This document shows, piece by piece, positions 8,354 to 17,606 of a stretch of 64,000 bases of DNA (the stretch's first letter is position 1; each line of letters starts with the position of its first letter). The notes beneath the pieces are model-generated. The model was given only the letters and a program-made list of their open reading frames with translations. It did no database searches and was not told where the DNA came from. The DNA lies in the NCBI RefSeq assembly GCF_020386975.1, contig NZ_JABFNK010000005.1, forward strand, positions 744,001 through 808,000, in the 5' to 3' direction. A program made the translations under genes and the position numbers. The DNA comes from Thermococcus bergensis (GTDB lineage Archaea > Methanobacteriota_B > Thermococci > Thermococcales > Thermococcaceae).

Positions 8354-9673
8354 TCATTTAAACTTTCTCAGTGCCATTTCAGCTGCGACTGTAATCGGGT
8401 CTATTGTGGGGCTTATTGGAGGAGCGTAGGCAGTTTCTCCATAGGCTATATCTTCCACCGTTGCTCCCTTCTGAGCGGCAAAGCTAAGAGCCATTATTCT
8501 GCCCCATACCCTCTCTCCACCAACTATCTGAGCTCCTATTAATCTCCTGTCTTTCTTTCTAAAGATCAGCTTCACGGTTATTGGTTTTCCTCCGGGATAA
8601 TATTCTGGCTTTGTTGAGCCCTTGAATTTGCCCACAACGACGTCAATACCTTCTTTACTTGCCCTTTCTTGAGTTATCCCAAACGTCCCAATTTCTAAGT
8701 CAAAGAGCTCAGTTATGGCAGTGTTAAAAACGGGTCTGAATTTTACACCTTTTCCAAAGACATTTTCCGCCGCTACCTTTGCCATTCTTACTGCCGTAGT
8801 GCCGAGTTGGCTTAGCGTTCTTTTTCCTGTAACCGCATCGAAGACCTCAGCACAGTCTCCAATGGCAAAGATGTCGGGATCGCTTGTTCTAAGGTATTCA
8901 TCAACAACAATGCCTCTGTTAACTTCCAATCCGGCTTTTTGGGCAAGATCGACGTTAGCCCTTACACCAGTTGCCACAAGAACAAGATCTGCTTCAATCT
9001 CTTCTTCTCCTATCTTAACAGCTCTCACAGGGTTTCCAAGAATCTCACTTACTGCAACGCCGAATTTAAACTCTACTCCCCTTTCCTCAAGATGGGACTG
9101 GACTATTGAGGCAATATCCTTGTCCAGCATTGTTGGGAGCAAATGCTCGAGCAGTTCGACAACAAGAACTTCCAGTCCGAGCTCCCTAAATGCCACCGCC
9201 CCTTCTAATCCTATCAAGCCCGCTCCGATCACAACAGCTTTTCTTGGTTTTCTTTTCTCCAGATATGCTTGGATTTTCTTTACGTCCTCCATTGTCTTTA
9301 GGGTAAAGACCCCTTCACTTTCCACGCCCTTTATTGGAGGAACAAACGCTTTAGAGCCTGTGGCAAGGATGAGCTTATCATAAGGGACTTCACCTTTGTC
9401 TGTAATCACGACCTTCCTTTCTCTGTCTATTTCCTTTGCCTCAGTGTCCAACATCATCTGAATCTTCTGTTTTTCGTAGAATTCGTTTGGAAATACTATG
9501 ATGTTTTCCAGCTTTGGTATCTTCCCGCTTAAAACAAAGGGCAACGCACATGGAGAATACTGCATTGTTTTTTCTTTTCCTATCACGATGATTTCCGCTT
9601 TTCTATCAAGCTTCCTTGCAAAGAGGGCAAAATTACTTCCTGCTGTTCCGGAACCGATAACCACTATTCTCAT
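8354..9673 (-). CDS. FAD-dependent NAD(P)H oxidoreductase, CoA-disulfide reductase / NADH oxidase family
   Basis: 439 residues with two dinucleotide-binding folds: GSGTAGSNFA near residues 7-16 for FAD and GAGLIGLEGA near 155-164 for NAD(P)H. It also has AIGDCAEV, which binds FAD, and a C-terminal dimerisation domain. A single redox cysteine sits in SPCALPF near residue 43, as in CoA-disulfide reductases, NADH oxidases and the sulfur-reducing NSR of Pyrococcus. Which activity applies cannot be decided. I moved the start to the ATG at 9673 (GGTGAT upstream) because it begins exactly at MRIVVIG. It lies 50 bp after pyrH. Confidence 0.85.
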   Translation of the reverse strand: MRIVVIGSGTAGSNFALFARKLDRKAEIIVIGKEKTMQYSPCALPFVLSGKIPKLENIIVFPNEFYEKQKIQMMLDTEAKEIDRERKVVITDKGEVPYDKLILATGSKAFVPPIKGVESEGVFTLKTMEDVKKIQAYLEKRKPRKAVVIGAGLIGLEGAVAFRELGLEVLVVELLEHLLPTMLDKDIASIVQSHLEERGVEFKFGVAVSEILGNPVRAVKIGEEEIEADLVLVATGVRANVDLAQKAGLEVNRGIVVDEYLRTSDPDIFAIGDCAEVFDAVTGKRTLSQLGTTAVRMAKVAAENVFGKGVKFRPVFNTAITELFDLEIGTFGITQERASKEGIDVVVGKFKGSTKPEYYPGGKPITVKLIFRKKDRRLIGAQIVGGERVWGRIMALSFAAQKGATVEDIAYGETAYAPPISPTIDPITVAAEMALRKFK

Positions 9674-9723
9674 AATTATCACCAAATAGGAGAAAAGCCA
9701 GAGAGTATAAAAAAATTGTGAAC

Positions 9724-10470
<747 letters not shown>

Positions 10471-12960
10471 TCAAAAAAATCCCTTCCATTTGATAAGACC
10501 AAGTAAAAACTTGTGGGGAAGCTTGTCATGGTATGGATAAACTCTAACGGCATAGTGCCAGCAGGGATGACCGAGATTTTTGAGTGCGTTCCCTTCATAG
10601 CGATAAAGCCATCTGTTGCCTCCGAGACTTTGAGGGTGTTTAAGCTCTATGACGTAGGGTTTTTCTATTGCATATCCTTCTGCTTTGACTCCGTAATAAA
10701 TTTCAACCTTTACATCCTCTGGGCTTAGGCCGTCGAGGTTTACTATAACTTCAACTCCAGTGGCATCATGGGTTATAATGCGCTCTATCTCTACCTTATC
10801 CCAAGAGTTGAAGATCTTCGCTTTCCACGATGCAATTTCCCTTGCTGCTTTAAAGCTGTCTCTCTGGAGAAGGATAGCATTTGCCAGAGCTTTTGAGTAG
10901 AACTTGTCAACGTACTCTTTTACCATTCTGTGGGTGCTGAACCTTGGTGCGATGCTCTTTATGCTCTCCTTCATCATGTAAATCCATCTTGCCCTGTTCT
11001 CGTAGTATGTGGGGATTACTTCATTTTCAAGGAGTTCATAGAGGCTCTGAGCGTCTCTAATGTCATCTTTCTCTGTTTCCGGTTCGAGACTTTCATCTCC
11101 TATGACCCATCCGTTTTTGCCGTTGTAACCTTCGACCCACCACCCATCATAGACGCTCAAATTCAAAACGCCGTTTAAACCTGCTTTCATTCCACTGGTT
11201 CCGCTTGCTTCTAGTGGTCTTCTTGGATTGTTGAGCCACACATCGACCCCTGCCACCATGGCCCTTGCAGAGCCCATATCGTAGTTCTCAAACACTATGA
11301 TTTTGTTCTTAAATTCGGGCATCTGGGATACTTCATAGACCCTCCTGAGGAACTCCTTGCCTGCTTCATCCCTTGGATGGGCTTTTCCTCCAAAAATTAT
11401 GTACACGGGTCTTTCTGGGTTGTTAACTATCTTTTTCAGCCTCTCCAAATCGGTTAAAATTAGCGTCGCCCGTTTATAGGTTGCAAAACGCCTTGCAAAG
11501 CCTATTATTAAGGCGTTCTCATCTATTTCGGGTAGAGGCTCTTCAATTCCAAGGCGCTCGTTTCTCTCTTTTATCTTCCTTTTGATTAGTTCTATGAACT
11601 CTCTTTTTGCCTTTAAATGGGCTTCCCAGAGTTCCTCATCTGGAATTCTCTCCACTCCATACCAGAGACCCTCGAGCTCTGCATAATCTCTCCATACTCT
11701 TCCAATGTACCTATCGACGAGCTTCTTTATCTCGTTATGAAGCCATGTTTTTGTGTGAACTCCGTTTGTGATGCCCTCTACCGGAATCTCGTCTAAGGGA
11801 ACACCGTTCCAGAGGTGTCTCCACATTTCTTTAGTTACCTTTGAATGGAGCTTACTCACAGCGTTTACATAGCTCGAGGTTCTTATTGAGAGGAGGGTCA
11901 TGTTGAACTGATCTCCCTCTCTGCCTAAATTAAGGAATTCATCCTTTGGAAGGCCTTCAAGGAATTTGGCAAGTCTCTTCTCAACTTCTGCTATTGGGAA
12001 TTTGTCATGTCCAGCCGGCACGGGAGTGTGGGTTGTAAAAATCGTTGTGCCCCTTACGACAGTTAAAGCTTCCAAAAAGTTTAGACCCTCCTCCATATAC
12101 CATGCTATTCTTTGGAAGTTTGCAAACGCTGGATGTCCTTCATTAAGGTGAATAACAGCTGGATCAATTCCCAGCATTCTTAAAAGCCTCATTCCACCAA
12201 TGCCTAAGAGTATCTCCTGCTTTATTCTCTTGTCTATCTCAGCGTTGTAGAGGTAGTCACAGATGGTCCTATCATCCGGAGAGTTTTGAGGAACATCGGT
12301 ATCGAGAAGATACAACTTTACCCTACCGACATTGACTTCAAAGGCTCTTGCATACACTATTTTATCCTCTATTGGTACTTCTATGAGGAGTGGCTCTCCT
12401 TTCTCCGTGGTTAGGGGCTTAATCGGCATTTCCTCTGGGTTGTACTCTGGAAACACCTCTATCTGTTTCCCATCTTTGTCAATTTCTTGTTTGAAATATC
12501 CGTGCTTGTAAAGAAGACCGATAGCTATAAGCGGTATTCCCAAATCGCTTGCCGTCTTTATGTGATCACCGGCAAGTATTCCAAGTCCACCGGAATAAAT
12601 TGGGAGGCTCTTGCTTATCCCGTACTCCATACACAGATATATTACGGGCTCTTCCCATTTTGGATAATTGGTTGAGAACCATGTGCTTTCTGGGTTCATG
12701 TAATGCCTGAACTGATCAATTACGAGTTCATAGAGGTTTATAAAATCATCATCTTTTGAAAGCTCCTTTAATCTCTCCTCTGGAGTATCGAGGAGAAGTT
12801 TAACAGGGTTTTTATATTTCCGCCAGTGTTCGGGATCTATTTTTTCCCAGAGTTTTGTGGCTCTCCTATTCCAGCTCCACCAGTAGTTATAGGCTAGATC
12901 CAAAAGACCTTCCAAATTTTCTGGAAGTTTTGATTTTATCTGATTAACAACAGTTTCCAT
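10471..12960 (-). CDS. malP: Maltodextrin (alpha-glucan) phosphorylase
   Basis: 829 residues, close to the length of the characterised T. litoralis maltodextrin phosphorylase. It releases glucose-1-phosphate from alpha-1,4-glucans with phosphate and pyridoxal phosphate. Seen: N-terminal LAYNYWWSWNRRA, YSGGLGILAGDH, HLNEGHPAF, TTHTPVPAGHDKF, and the PLP-lysine motif EASGTSGMKAGLNG. The ATG at 12960 is preceded by GGGGTGATATC; an earlier start would add an unrelated leader. Maltodextrin pathway partners are not adjacent. A TATA box and a half-matching sugar-regulator site lie upstream. Confidence 0.93.
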   Translation of the reverse strand: METVVNQIKSKLPENLEGLLDLAYNYWWSWNRRATKLWEKIDPEHWRKYKNPVKLLLDTPEERLKELSKDDDFINLYELVIDQFRHYMNPESTWFSTNYPKWEEPVIYLCMEYGISKSLPIYSGGLGILAGDHIKTASDLGIPLIAIGLLYKHGYFKQEIDKDGKQIEVFPEYNPEEMPIKPLTTEKGEPLLIEVPIEDKIVYARAFEVNVGRVKLYLLDTDVPQNSPDDRTICDYLYNAEIDKRIKQEILLGIGGMRLLRMLGIDPAVIHLNEGHPAFANFQRIAWYMEEGLNFLEALTVVRGTTIFTTHTPVPAGHDKFPIAEVEKRLAKFLEGLPKDEFLNLGREGDQFNMTLLSIRTSSYVNAVSKLHSKVTKEMWRHLWNGVPLDEIPVEGITNGVHTKTWLHNEIKKLVDRYIGRVWRDYAELEGLWYGVERIPDEELWEAHLKAKREFIELIKRKIKERNERLGIEEPLPEIDENALIIGFARRFATYKRATLILTDLERLKKIVNNPERPVYIIFGGKAHPRDEAGKEFLRRVYEVSQMPEFKNKIIVFENYDMGSARAMVAGVDVWLNNPRRPLEASGTSGMKAGLNGVLNLSVYDGWWVEGYNGKNGWVIGDESLEPETEKDDIRDAQSLYELLENEVIPTYYENRARWIYMMKESIKSIAPRFSTHRMVKEYVDKFYSKALANAILLQRDSFKAAREIASWKAKIFNSWDKVEIERIITHDATGVEVIVNLDGLSPEDVKVEIYYGVKAEGYAIEKPYVIELKHPQSLGGNRWLYRYEGNALKNLGHPCWHYAVRVYPYHDKLPHKFLLGLIKWKGFF

Positions 12961-13003
12961 GATATCACCCCACAAGTTCATGCAACTTTGTTACTCATTC
13001 GCA

Positions 13004-13020
13004 GTGATACATTATAAGGA
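13004..13020 (-). promoter_or_regulatory. malP promoter TATA box with TGM-like half-site
   Basis: On the reverse strand TTATAAT is followed directly by TATCAC, then N5 and a degenerate second half (ATGAGT against the consensus GTGATA). The Thermococcales glycolytic motif TATCACN5GTGATA, bound by TrmBL1/Tgr, represses sugar genes when placed just downstream of TATA. The position fits, but only one half matches well, so binding is uncertain. Confidence 0.35.
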
Positions 13021-13051
13021 TTTTGGAGAAAATAAAAAGCGACAAGTGAAT

Positions 13052-13840
13052 TCATATTAAAACCTTTTTGAGCTTCCTTTTTGCTTCTTCTATGCTCTTA
13101 GGTATTTCCAGTCCGAGACTTGAGAATAAATCTACCAGGGGAGGAACATCTAAATTATGCTCTCTGAGAAGGTCTGCGTTTCCTAAAATCTCCTCTGGAC
13201 TTCCAACTTTTATAACTTTGCCTCCATCTAAAAGGGCTATCCTGTCACAGAGTGTAAGATACTCAGCTTCGTGAGAGGATAAGATTATAGTCTTTCCCCC
13301 TCTGAATTTCTCAATTAACTCCCTCAACATTTTCTTTCCCCGGAAATCAAGGTTAGCGAAGGGTTCATCAAATACTAAAATCTCTGGTTCCATTGCAAGT
13401 ACTGTCGCTATCGCTATCCTCTTTTTTTCTCCAAAGCTAAGTTCTTTTGTTTCTCTGTTTTTATATCCTTCCATACCAACAAGCCTTAGGGCTTTTTCAA
13501 CCCTTTCTTCTAATTCTCTTCCCCGCAAACCAAGATTGTAGGGGCCGAAAGCAACATCGTCAAATACCTTGGGAGAAAATAGCTGGTCGTTTGGGTCTTG
13601 AAACACTATCCCAACTATTTTTCTAACTTCTTTTGGATTTTTATTGACTTCTACCCCGTTTACAATAACTTTGCCCATTTTGGGTTTCAATATGCCGTTT
13701 AAATGCATTATAAGGGTTGATTTCCCTGCTCCATTTGGGCCCAGAATTCCAAATACCTCCCCGTCGTTTATTTTAAGTGAAATACCCCTCAGCACTTCTC
13801 GGTTGTTATACGAGAAATGGACGTTCACGAGTTCTATCAA
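13052..13840 (-). CDS. cbiO: ECF metal transporter ATPase CbiO
   Basis: 262-residue ABC ATPase of the energy-coupling-factor type powering cobalt or nickel uptake. Seen: Walker A GPNGAGKST near 34-42, Q-loop VFQDPNDQLF, signature LSFGEKKR near 136-143, Walker B ILVFDEP, and H-loop SSHEAEY. The Q-loop PNDQLF form is typical of CbiO/NikO. It is the last gene of a four-gene operon, overlapping cbiQ by 4 bp. A single ATPase gene implies a homodimer. Confidence 0.92.
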   Translation of the reverse strand: MIELVNVHFSYNNREVLRGISLKINDGEVFGILGPNGAGKSTLIMHLNGILKPKMGKVIVNGVEVNKNPKEVRKIVGIVFQDPNDQLFSPKVFDDVAFGPYNLGLRGRELEERVEKALRLVGMEGYKNRETKELSFGEKKRIAIATVLAMEPEILVFDEPFANLDFRGKKMLRELIEKFRGGKTIILSSHEAEYLTLCDRIALLDGGKVIKVGSPEEILGNADLLREHNLDVPPLVDLFSSLGLEIPKSIEEAKRKLKKVLI

Positions 13841-14502
13841 AGCAACGCCACCCCCAATGCGATTAGAGTTAGAACTATGGGTTCAACTCTTCTTTCTTCC
13901 GCCAGTTTGGGAAATTCTCCAAAGCCCCTCGAAAGCATTGCCCAGTGTATCCTCACACTTCTCATGTATGCTCTGGCAAATATCTCGCCTATAAGCATTC
14001 CTAGCTTTTTATAGTACTCTATTTTCCCAATGTTAAATGCTCTAGAATCAAGTGCCCTTTTCATCCTAAGGGCCTCTTCTTCAAAAAGTTCAAGATATCG
14101 ATAGGTGAATGCAAGAGTTAGCACCAGTATCCGCGGAAAGCGAAGGGTTTCCATCTCGGCTAATATGTAAGGGAATCCCAAAGAATTTGAGACTACAACA
14201 ACAGCGGAAGATGAGAGAAAGGCCTTTCCAAGTAGGATGGAGAATCTTTGAAGGCCCTCGTAGGTTATTATTCCAAAGGGGGTCGCTACTACGGGCTTTC
14301 CTGGTGTAAACAATGCCAGAATAAAGAGTAGCCCCTCAAAGCCCAAAAGAAATCCCAAATGTTTAAAAAGCGCTCTTTTTGGTTTGAGTAATAATATCAA
14401 AGCCATCAGCACTGGGAGAAAATAAAACAGCTCAACTAAGCTTGTTCTTGTAACGATCAGCAGTGCGTAAATAAAAATAAAAATGAGGTACAAGTCAGAC
14501 AC
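13837..14502 (-). CDS. cbiQ: ECF metal transporter transmembrane coupling protein CbiQ
   Basis: 221 residues with about five or six hydrophobic helices and, on the C-terminal side, charged coupling helices of the type that dock on the ATPases (segment FEEEALRMKRALDSRA, the family A-R-G/S style motif). It overlaps cbiO by 4 bp and cbiN by 8 bp. It connects the substrate-binding CbiM to CbiO. Confidence 0.88.
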   Translation of the reverse strand: MSDLYLIFIFIYALLIVTRTSLVELFYFLPVLMALILLLKPKRALFKHLGFLLGFEGLLFILALFTPGKPVVATPFGIITYEGLQRFSILLGKAFLSSSAVVVVSNSLGFPYILAEMETLRFPRILVLTLAFTYRYLELFEEEALRMKRALDSRAFNIGKIEYYKKLGMLIGEIFARAYMRSVRIHWAMLSRGFGEFPKLAEERRVEPIVLTLIALGVALL

Positions 14503-14743
14503 CTTTTATCAGTTTTCCAAGTCCGTAAGCTATTCCAAAGACAAGTGTTATCCCAATTGCTCCCATTATAAGACTTTGTCCCCACGTTTCGCCGTAGTCG
14601 AGAGGAGCGCTGTAAACTGGAGATTCCTCCAGATGTACTTTTTCCATTGTTGCTTCAAGCCCATCTGGGTTTTCAGATGCAAATGGCAAGGCAATTGCGA
14701 GCAGGATAAGGATTATGAGCAATCCTTTTACGATGTTTCTCAT
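14495..14743 (-). CDS. cbiN: ECF cobalt transporter small subunit CbiN
   Basis: 82 residues with one hydrophobic helix at each end and an extracytoplasmic loop between. The loop contains the family signature NPDGLE followed by an acidic stretch. In bacteria CbiN stabilises metal loading of CbiM. The presence of a CbiN rather than a NikL/NikN-type protein weakly favours cobalt, but specificity is not proven. Overlaps at both ends show tight coupling. Confidence 0.85.
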   Translation of the reverse strand: MRNIVKGLLIILILLAIALPFASENPDGLEATMEKVHLEESPVYSAPLDYGETWGQSLIMGAIGITLVFGIAYGLGKLIKGV

Positions 14744-15354
14744 GCTGGAACACCCCCTATCTCGGGGAGTTTAGACTTGAGAGCGTTCACCACAAAGAGA
14801 GTTATTAACGCTTCTCCAATCCCTATCACTGCATGGTAACCGACCATCAGGCCCAATACTTTTTCAAAAGGCAAGCTGTGACTTATGCCTATCTCCACCG
14901 AAGCTAAGAAGGCTCCTAAAACCACCGCTGACCAAGAGGCAAAGGCTATTCCAAATGCTTCATTAAAGTTCTTGAGCTTGGAGTATATCCAGTATCCAAC
15001 AAAAGCCCCAACTATTCCCATGTTTAGTATGTTTGCCCCTATGGCAGTTATTCCACCGTCTCCGAAGAGAAGGGTTTGGATCAATAGTACTGCGGTCATT
15101 ACAAGCACTGCTGCATATGGGCCCAAGAGCACCGCTACAAGCACAGCTCCAAGTAAATGTCCACTTACTCCCCCTATAATTGGGAAGTTTACCATCTGAG
15201 CAGCAAAGATGCCAGCCGCAAACAGCCCCAAAAGAGGGATTTTCTCTTCTGGGAAGTCCTTTAACTTCCTTAATGAATACGCAAGTATCCCAATCGTCAC
15301 TGCATATGTTACCACTATCACGGGAAGACTCAACAGCCCATCGGGGATGTGCAC
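14740..15354 (-). CDS. cbiM: ECF cobalt/nickel transporter substrate-binding protein CbiM
   Basis: I place the start at the GTG at 15354, giving a 204-residue protein that begins Met-His-Ile-Pro-Asp-Gly. In CbiM/NikM the N-terminal amine, His2 and nearby residues bind the metal, so Met1-His2 is functionally required. An upstream GTG at 15363 would add three residues (Ser-Tyr-Val) before His and overlaps the ribosome binding site GGAGGTG. The remaining sequence has six or seven hydrophobic helices with the conserved NFPIIGGVSGHLLG motif that holds another metal-binding histidine. It is the first gene of cbiMNQO, divergent from the subtilisin gene. Confidence 0.9.
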   Translation of the reverse strand: MHIPDGLLSLPVIVVTYAVTIGILAYSLRKLKDFPEEKIPLLGLFAAGIFAAQMVNFPIIGGVSGHLLGAVLVAVLLGPYAAVLVMTAVLLIQTLLFGDGGITAIGANILNMGIVGAFVGYWIYSKLKNFNEAFGIAFASWSAVVLGAFLASVEIGISHSLPFEKVLGLMVGYHAVIGIGEALITLFVVNALKSKLPEIGGVPA

Positions 15355-15381
15355 ATAGCTCACCTCCTCTGATTATTTAGT

Positions 15382-15415
15382 GACACTATGTCTTAATAAT
15401 GTAACACCAAATAAA
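15382..15415 (-). promoter_or_regulatory. cbiM promoter with candidate GACA-N3-TGTC operator
   Basis: On the reverse strand a TATA-like TTTTATTT lies near 15408-15415. An 11-bp palindrome, GACACTATGTC (15382-15392), sits about where transcription would start. A dyad at the start site of a metal-uptake operon suggests a metal-responsive repressor site. The regulator is unknown and the palindrome is short. Confidence 0.35.
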
Positions 15416-15508
15416 AGCTTTTTTAAAACCTTCCTTTTCCAACTAGAGGTTGCTGTAATTAGTTCAAACAAAACACCTAAAGTGTTAAATAGTTTGGAGG
15501 TCAAAATA

Positions 15509-15534
15509 GATTATAAGGAAACAAAAAAGTTTCC
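15509..15534 (+). promoter_or_regulatory. Subtilisin promoter: TATA box and inverted repeat
   Basis: GATTATAAG (15509-15517) looks like the TATA box. It is followed at once by the perfect 6-bp inverted repeat GGAAAC-N6-GTTTCC (15517-15534), upstream of the GAGGTG ribosome binding site. The repeat could be an operator or an RNA hairpin in the leader; no regulator is recognised. Confidence 0.35.
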
Positions 15535-15553
15535 AAATATGAGGTGAAAAGAT

Positions 15554-16828
15554 ATGGAATTTAACAAAGTTTTTTCTCTGCTGTTGGTCTTTGTTGTACT
15601 TGGAGCTACAGCAGGGATAGTAGGGGCAGTGGCTGCTGAGAAAGTTCGAGTGATAATAACAATAGACAAGGACTTTAACGAAAACTCCGTCTTTGCACTT
15701 GGGGGCAACGTTGTTGCAAGAGGAAAGGTATTTCCAATTGTTATAGCAGAGCTTCCTCCACGAGCAGTTGAGAGATTAAAGAATGCTAAGGGTGTCGTGA
15801 GAGTAGAGTACGATGCGGAGGCCCATATATTAAAAGGCAAACCACCGGGAGCAGGTAAGCCAAAGCCTTCACAACCAGCTCAAACGATTCCATGGGGAAT
15901 TGAAAGGATTAAAGCCCCGGATGTATGGAGCATAACTGATGGTTCAAGTGGTGTCATCGAGGTTGCAATCCTCGATACTGGAATTGATTATGACCATCCA
16001 GATTTAGCGGCAAATCTTGCGTGGGGTGTAAGCGTACTTAGGGGCAAAGTGTCCACAAAGCCCAAAGATTACAAAGACCAGAATGGCCATGGGACTCATG
16101 TTGCGGGAACTGTAGCGGCACTCAATAATGACATTGGAGTGGTAGGAGTCGCTCCAGCTGTGGAGATTTATGCTATTAGGGTTCTTGATGCAAGTGGTAG
16201 AGGATCTTATAGCGACATAATCCTTGGAATAGAGCAGGCATTGCTTGGCCCCGATGGAGTTCTCGACAGTGATGGAGATGGAATAATAGTGGGTGATCCA
16301 GATGATGATGCGGCTGAAGTCATAAGCATGAGCCTTGGAGGTTCAAGCGATGTTCAAGCCTTCCATGATGCGATAACAGAGGCGTACAATTACGGAGTTG
16401 TCATCGTAGCGGCAAGTGGTAATGATGGAGCATCAAGTCCAAGTTACCCTGCAGCTTATCCAGAGGTTATAGCCGTTGGTGCAACTGACATTAATGACCA
16501 AGTACCTTGGTGGAGCAACAGGGGAGTGGAAGTAAGTGCTCCTGGCGTTGATATACTAAGCACGTATCCGGACGATACCTATGAAACACTTAGCGGCACT
16601 TCAATGGCAACACCTCACGTTAGTGGAGTAGTGGCATTAATTCAGGCAGCACACTACAACAAATATGGGTATGTCCTTCCAGTTGGAACGTTTGGCGATC
16701 TTACCACGAGTACTGTTAGGGGAATTCTACACATCACGGCTGATGACCTTGGAAGCTCGGGTTGGGATGCAGACTATGGCTATGGAATAGTTAGGGCAGA
16801 TTTGGCTGTTCAAGCCGCTATCAGTTGA
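15554..16828 (+). CDS. Secreted subtilisin-like serine protease (Tk-subtilisin homologue)
   Basis: 424 residues. Domains: a signal peptide (about 1-28, hydrophobic core LLLVFVVLGATAGIVGAV); a propeptide of about 70-80 residues starting KVRVIITIDKDF, the intramolecular chaperone and inhibitor; then the catalytic domain from about QPAQTIPWGIE. The triad is visible as Asp in ILDTGIDYDHPD, His in NGHGTHVAG and Ser in GTSMATPHV. The insertion with repeated Asp (LDSDGDG, GDPDDDAAE) matches the Ca2+-binding loop of Tk-subtilisin from T. kodakarensis. It is secreted and matures by autoprocessing, and probably supports growth on peptides. A monocistronic promoter lies upstream. Confidence 0.95.
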   Translation: MEFNKVFSLLLVFVVLGATAGIVGAVAAEKVRVIITIDKDFNENSVFALGGNVVARGKVFPIVIAELPPRAVERLKNAKGVVRVEYDAEAHILKGKPPGAGKPKPSQPAQTIPWGIERIKAPDVWSITDGSSGVIEVAILDTGIDYDHPDLAANLAWGVSVLRGKVSTKPKDYKDQNGHGTHVAGTVAALNNDIGVVGVAPAVEIYAIRVLDASGRGSYSDIILGIEQALLGPDGVLDSDGDGIIVGDPDDDAAEVISMSLGGSSDVQAFHDAITEAYNYGVVIVAASGNDGASSPSYPAAYPEVIAVGATDINDQVPWWSNRGVEVSAPGVDILSTYPDDTYETLSGTSMATPHVSGVVALIQAAHYNKYGYVLPVGTFGDLTTSTVRGILHITADDLGSSGWDADYGYGIVRADLAVQAAIS

Positions 16829-16885
16829 TTTCTTTTTTTATTTTTCAGAAACTTTTAAAGGGAATATCCTCGTATTGCTATTTTG

Positions 16886-17509
16886 GTGATTCATATAGAG
16901 CCAAAAACAGCTCTCAATATAAGCAGATTCATTGTTTTCCTAGGATTTATAACTGCCCTCATCTATCAAAGGGTGGATCACATATACCGGACTCTTGTGG
17001 CCTTAATTGGCCTTTACATCCCGGATGTGGTTGAGAGATATTTCCCGAATCCTAATCCTAAATTAAGACAATTTTTGGCTCCAATCTACAACAAAAAGAC
17101 AATGGCACTCTTGGGAGTTTTTATAGCGGTTCATGTTTCTCTTGTAAACGTTCCCTTCACTACAATCGATCTTTTTCACAAAGAGTGGAGAAACGCGGAC
17201 ATGATAAGCCACTTCCTTGGAGGAATGGTTGTTTGGGCTATCACTGCCGAAGTTCTCCTTAACCTATCAGATGGAGGGTATTTAAGGTTAACAAGAAGAA
17301 AATTGGTTCTTTATTCTTTTTTGGCTCTTTTCATTTTAAGTTTTGGATGGGAAGTTGCTGAAAAGCTTAGTGAAAGCGAGATCTCGTTTATTCATGAAGA
17401 TGCCGGGAATAAAGTAAGGGACATCATAATGAATACATTTGGGGGATTGTTTGCTCTGTACTTAGTTCTCAAAGGAGGGTACCCATTTGAAATGGATTTG
17501 GAGCATTAA
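16886..17509 (+). CDS. Multi-pass membrane protein, DUF2238/VanZ-like
   Basis: About 207 residues with five or six hydrophobic segments. Conserved-looking polar residues lie within the membrane part: DMISHFLGGMVVW, GWEVAEKL, and a C-terminal DIIMNTFGGLFALY. This D-N-GG layout recalls the DUF2238 and VanZ-like membrane families. No enzymatic activity can be assigned. The start is GTG at 16886, or the TTG one codon earlier; no strong ribosome binding site is seen, so it may be leaderless or poorly expressed. It stands alone between the protease and CBS genes. Confidence 0.6.
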   Translation: MIHIEPKTALNISRFIVFLGFITALIYQRVDHIYRTLVALIGLYIPDVVERYFPNPNPKLRQFLAPIYNKKTMALLGVFIAVHVSLVNVPFTTIDLFHKEWRNADMISHFLGGMVVWAITAEVLLNLSDGGYLRLTRRKLVLYSFLALFILSFGWEVAEKLSESEISFIHEDAGNKVRDIIMNTFGGLFALYLVLKGGYPFEMDLEH

Positions 17510-17606
17510 GCAATCGAAAACTTTATTAACCTAATGTAAATAAATCTCATCTCGGAAAGGTTTAAATGGGATGAAAACCAATATAAAATTGAAGGAGGTG
17601 TCAAGA

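Noticed and set aside
8715-9383. 222-codon + strand frame within the flavoprotein gene
   Set aside because: Serine/threonine-rich antisense shadow of a clear flavoprotein with conserved motifs.
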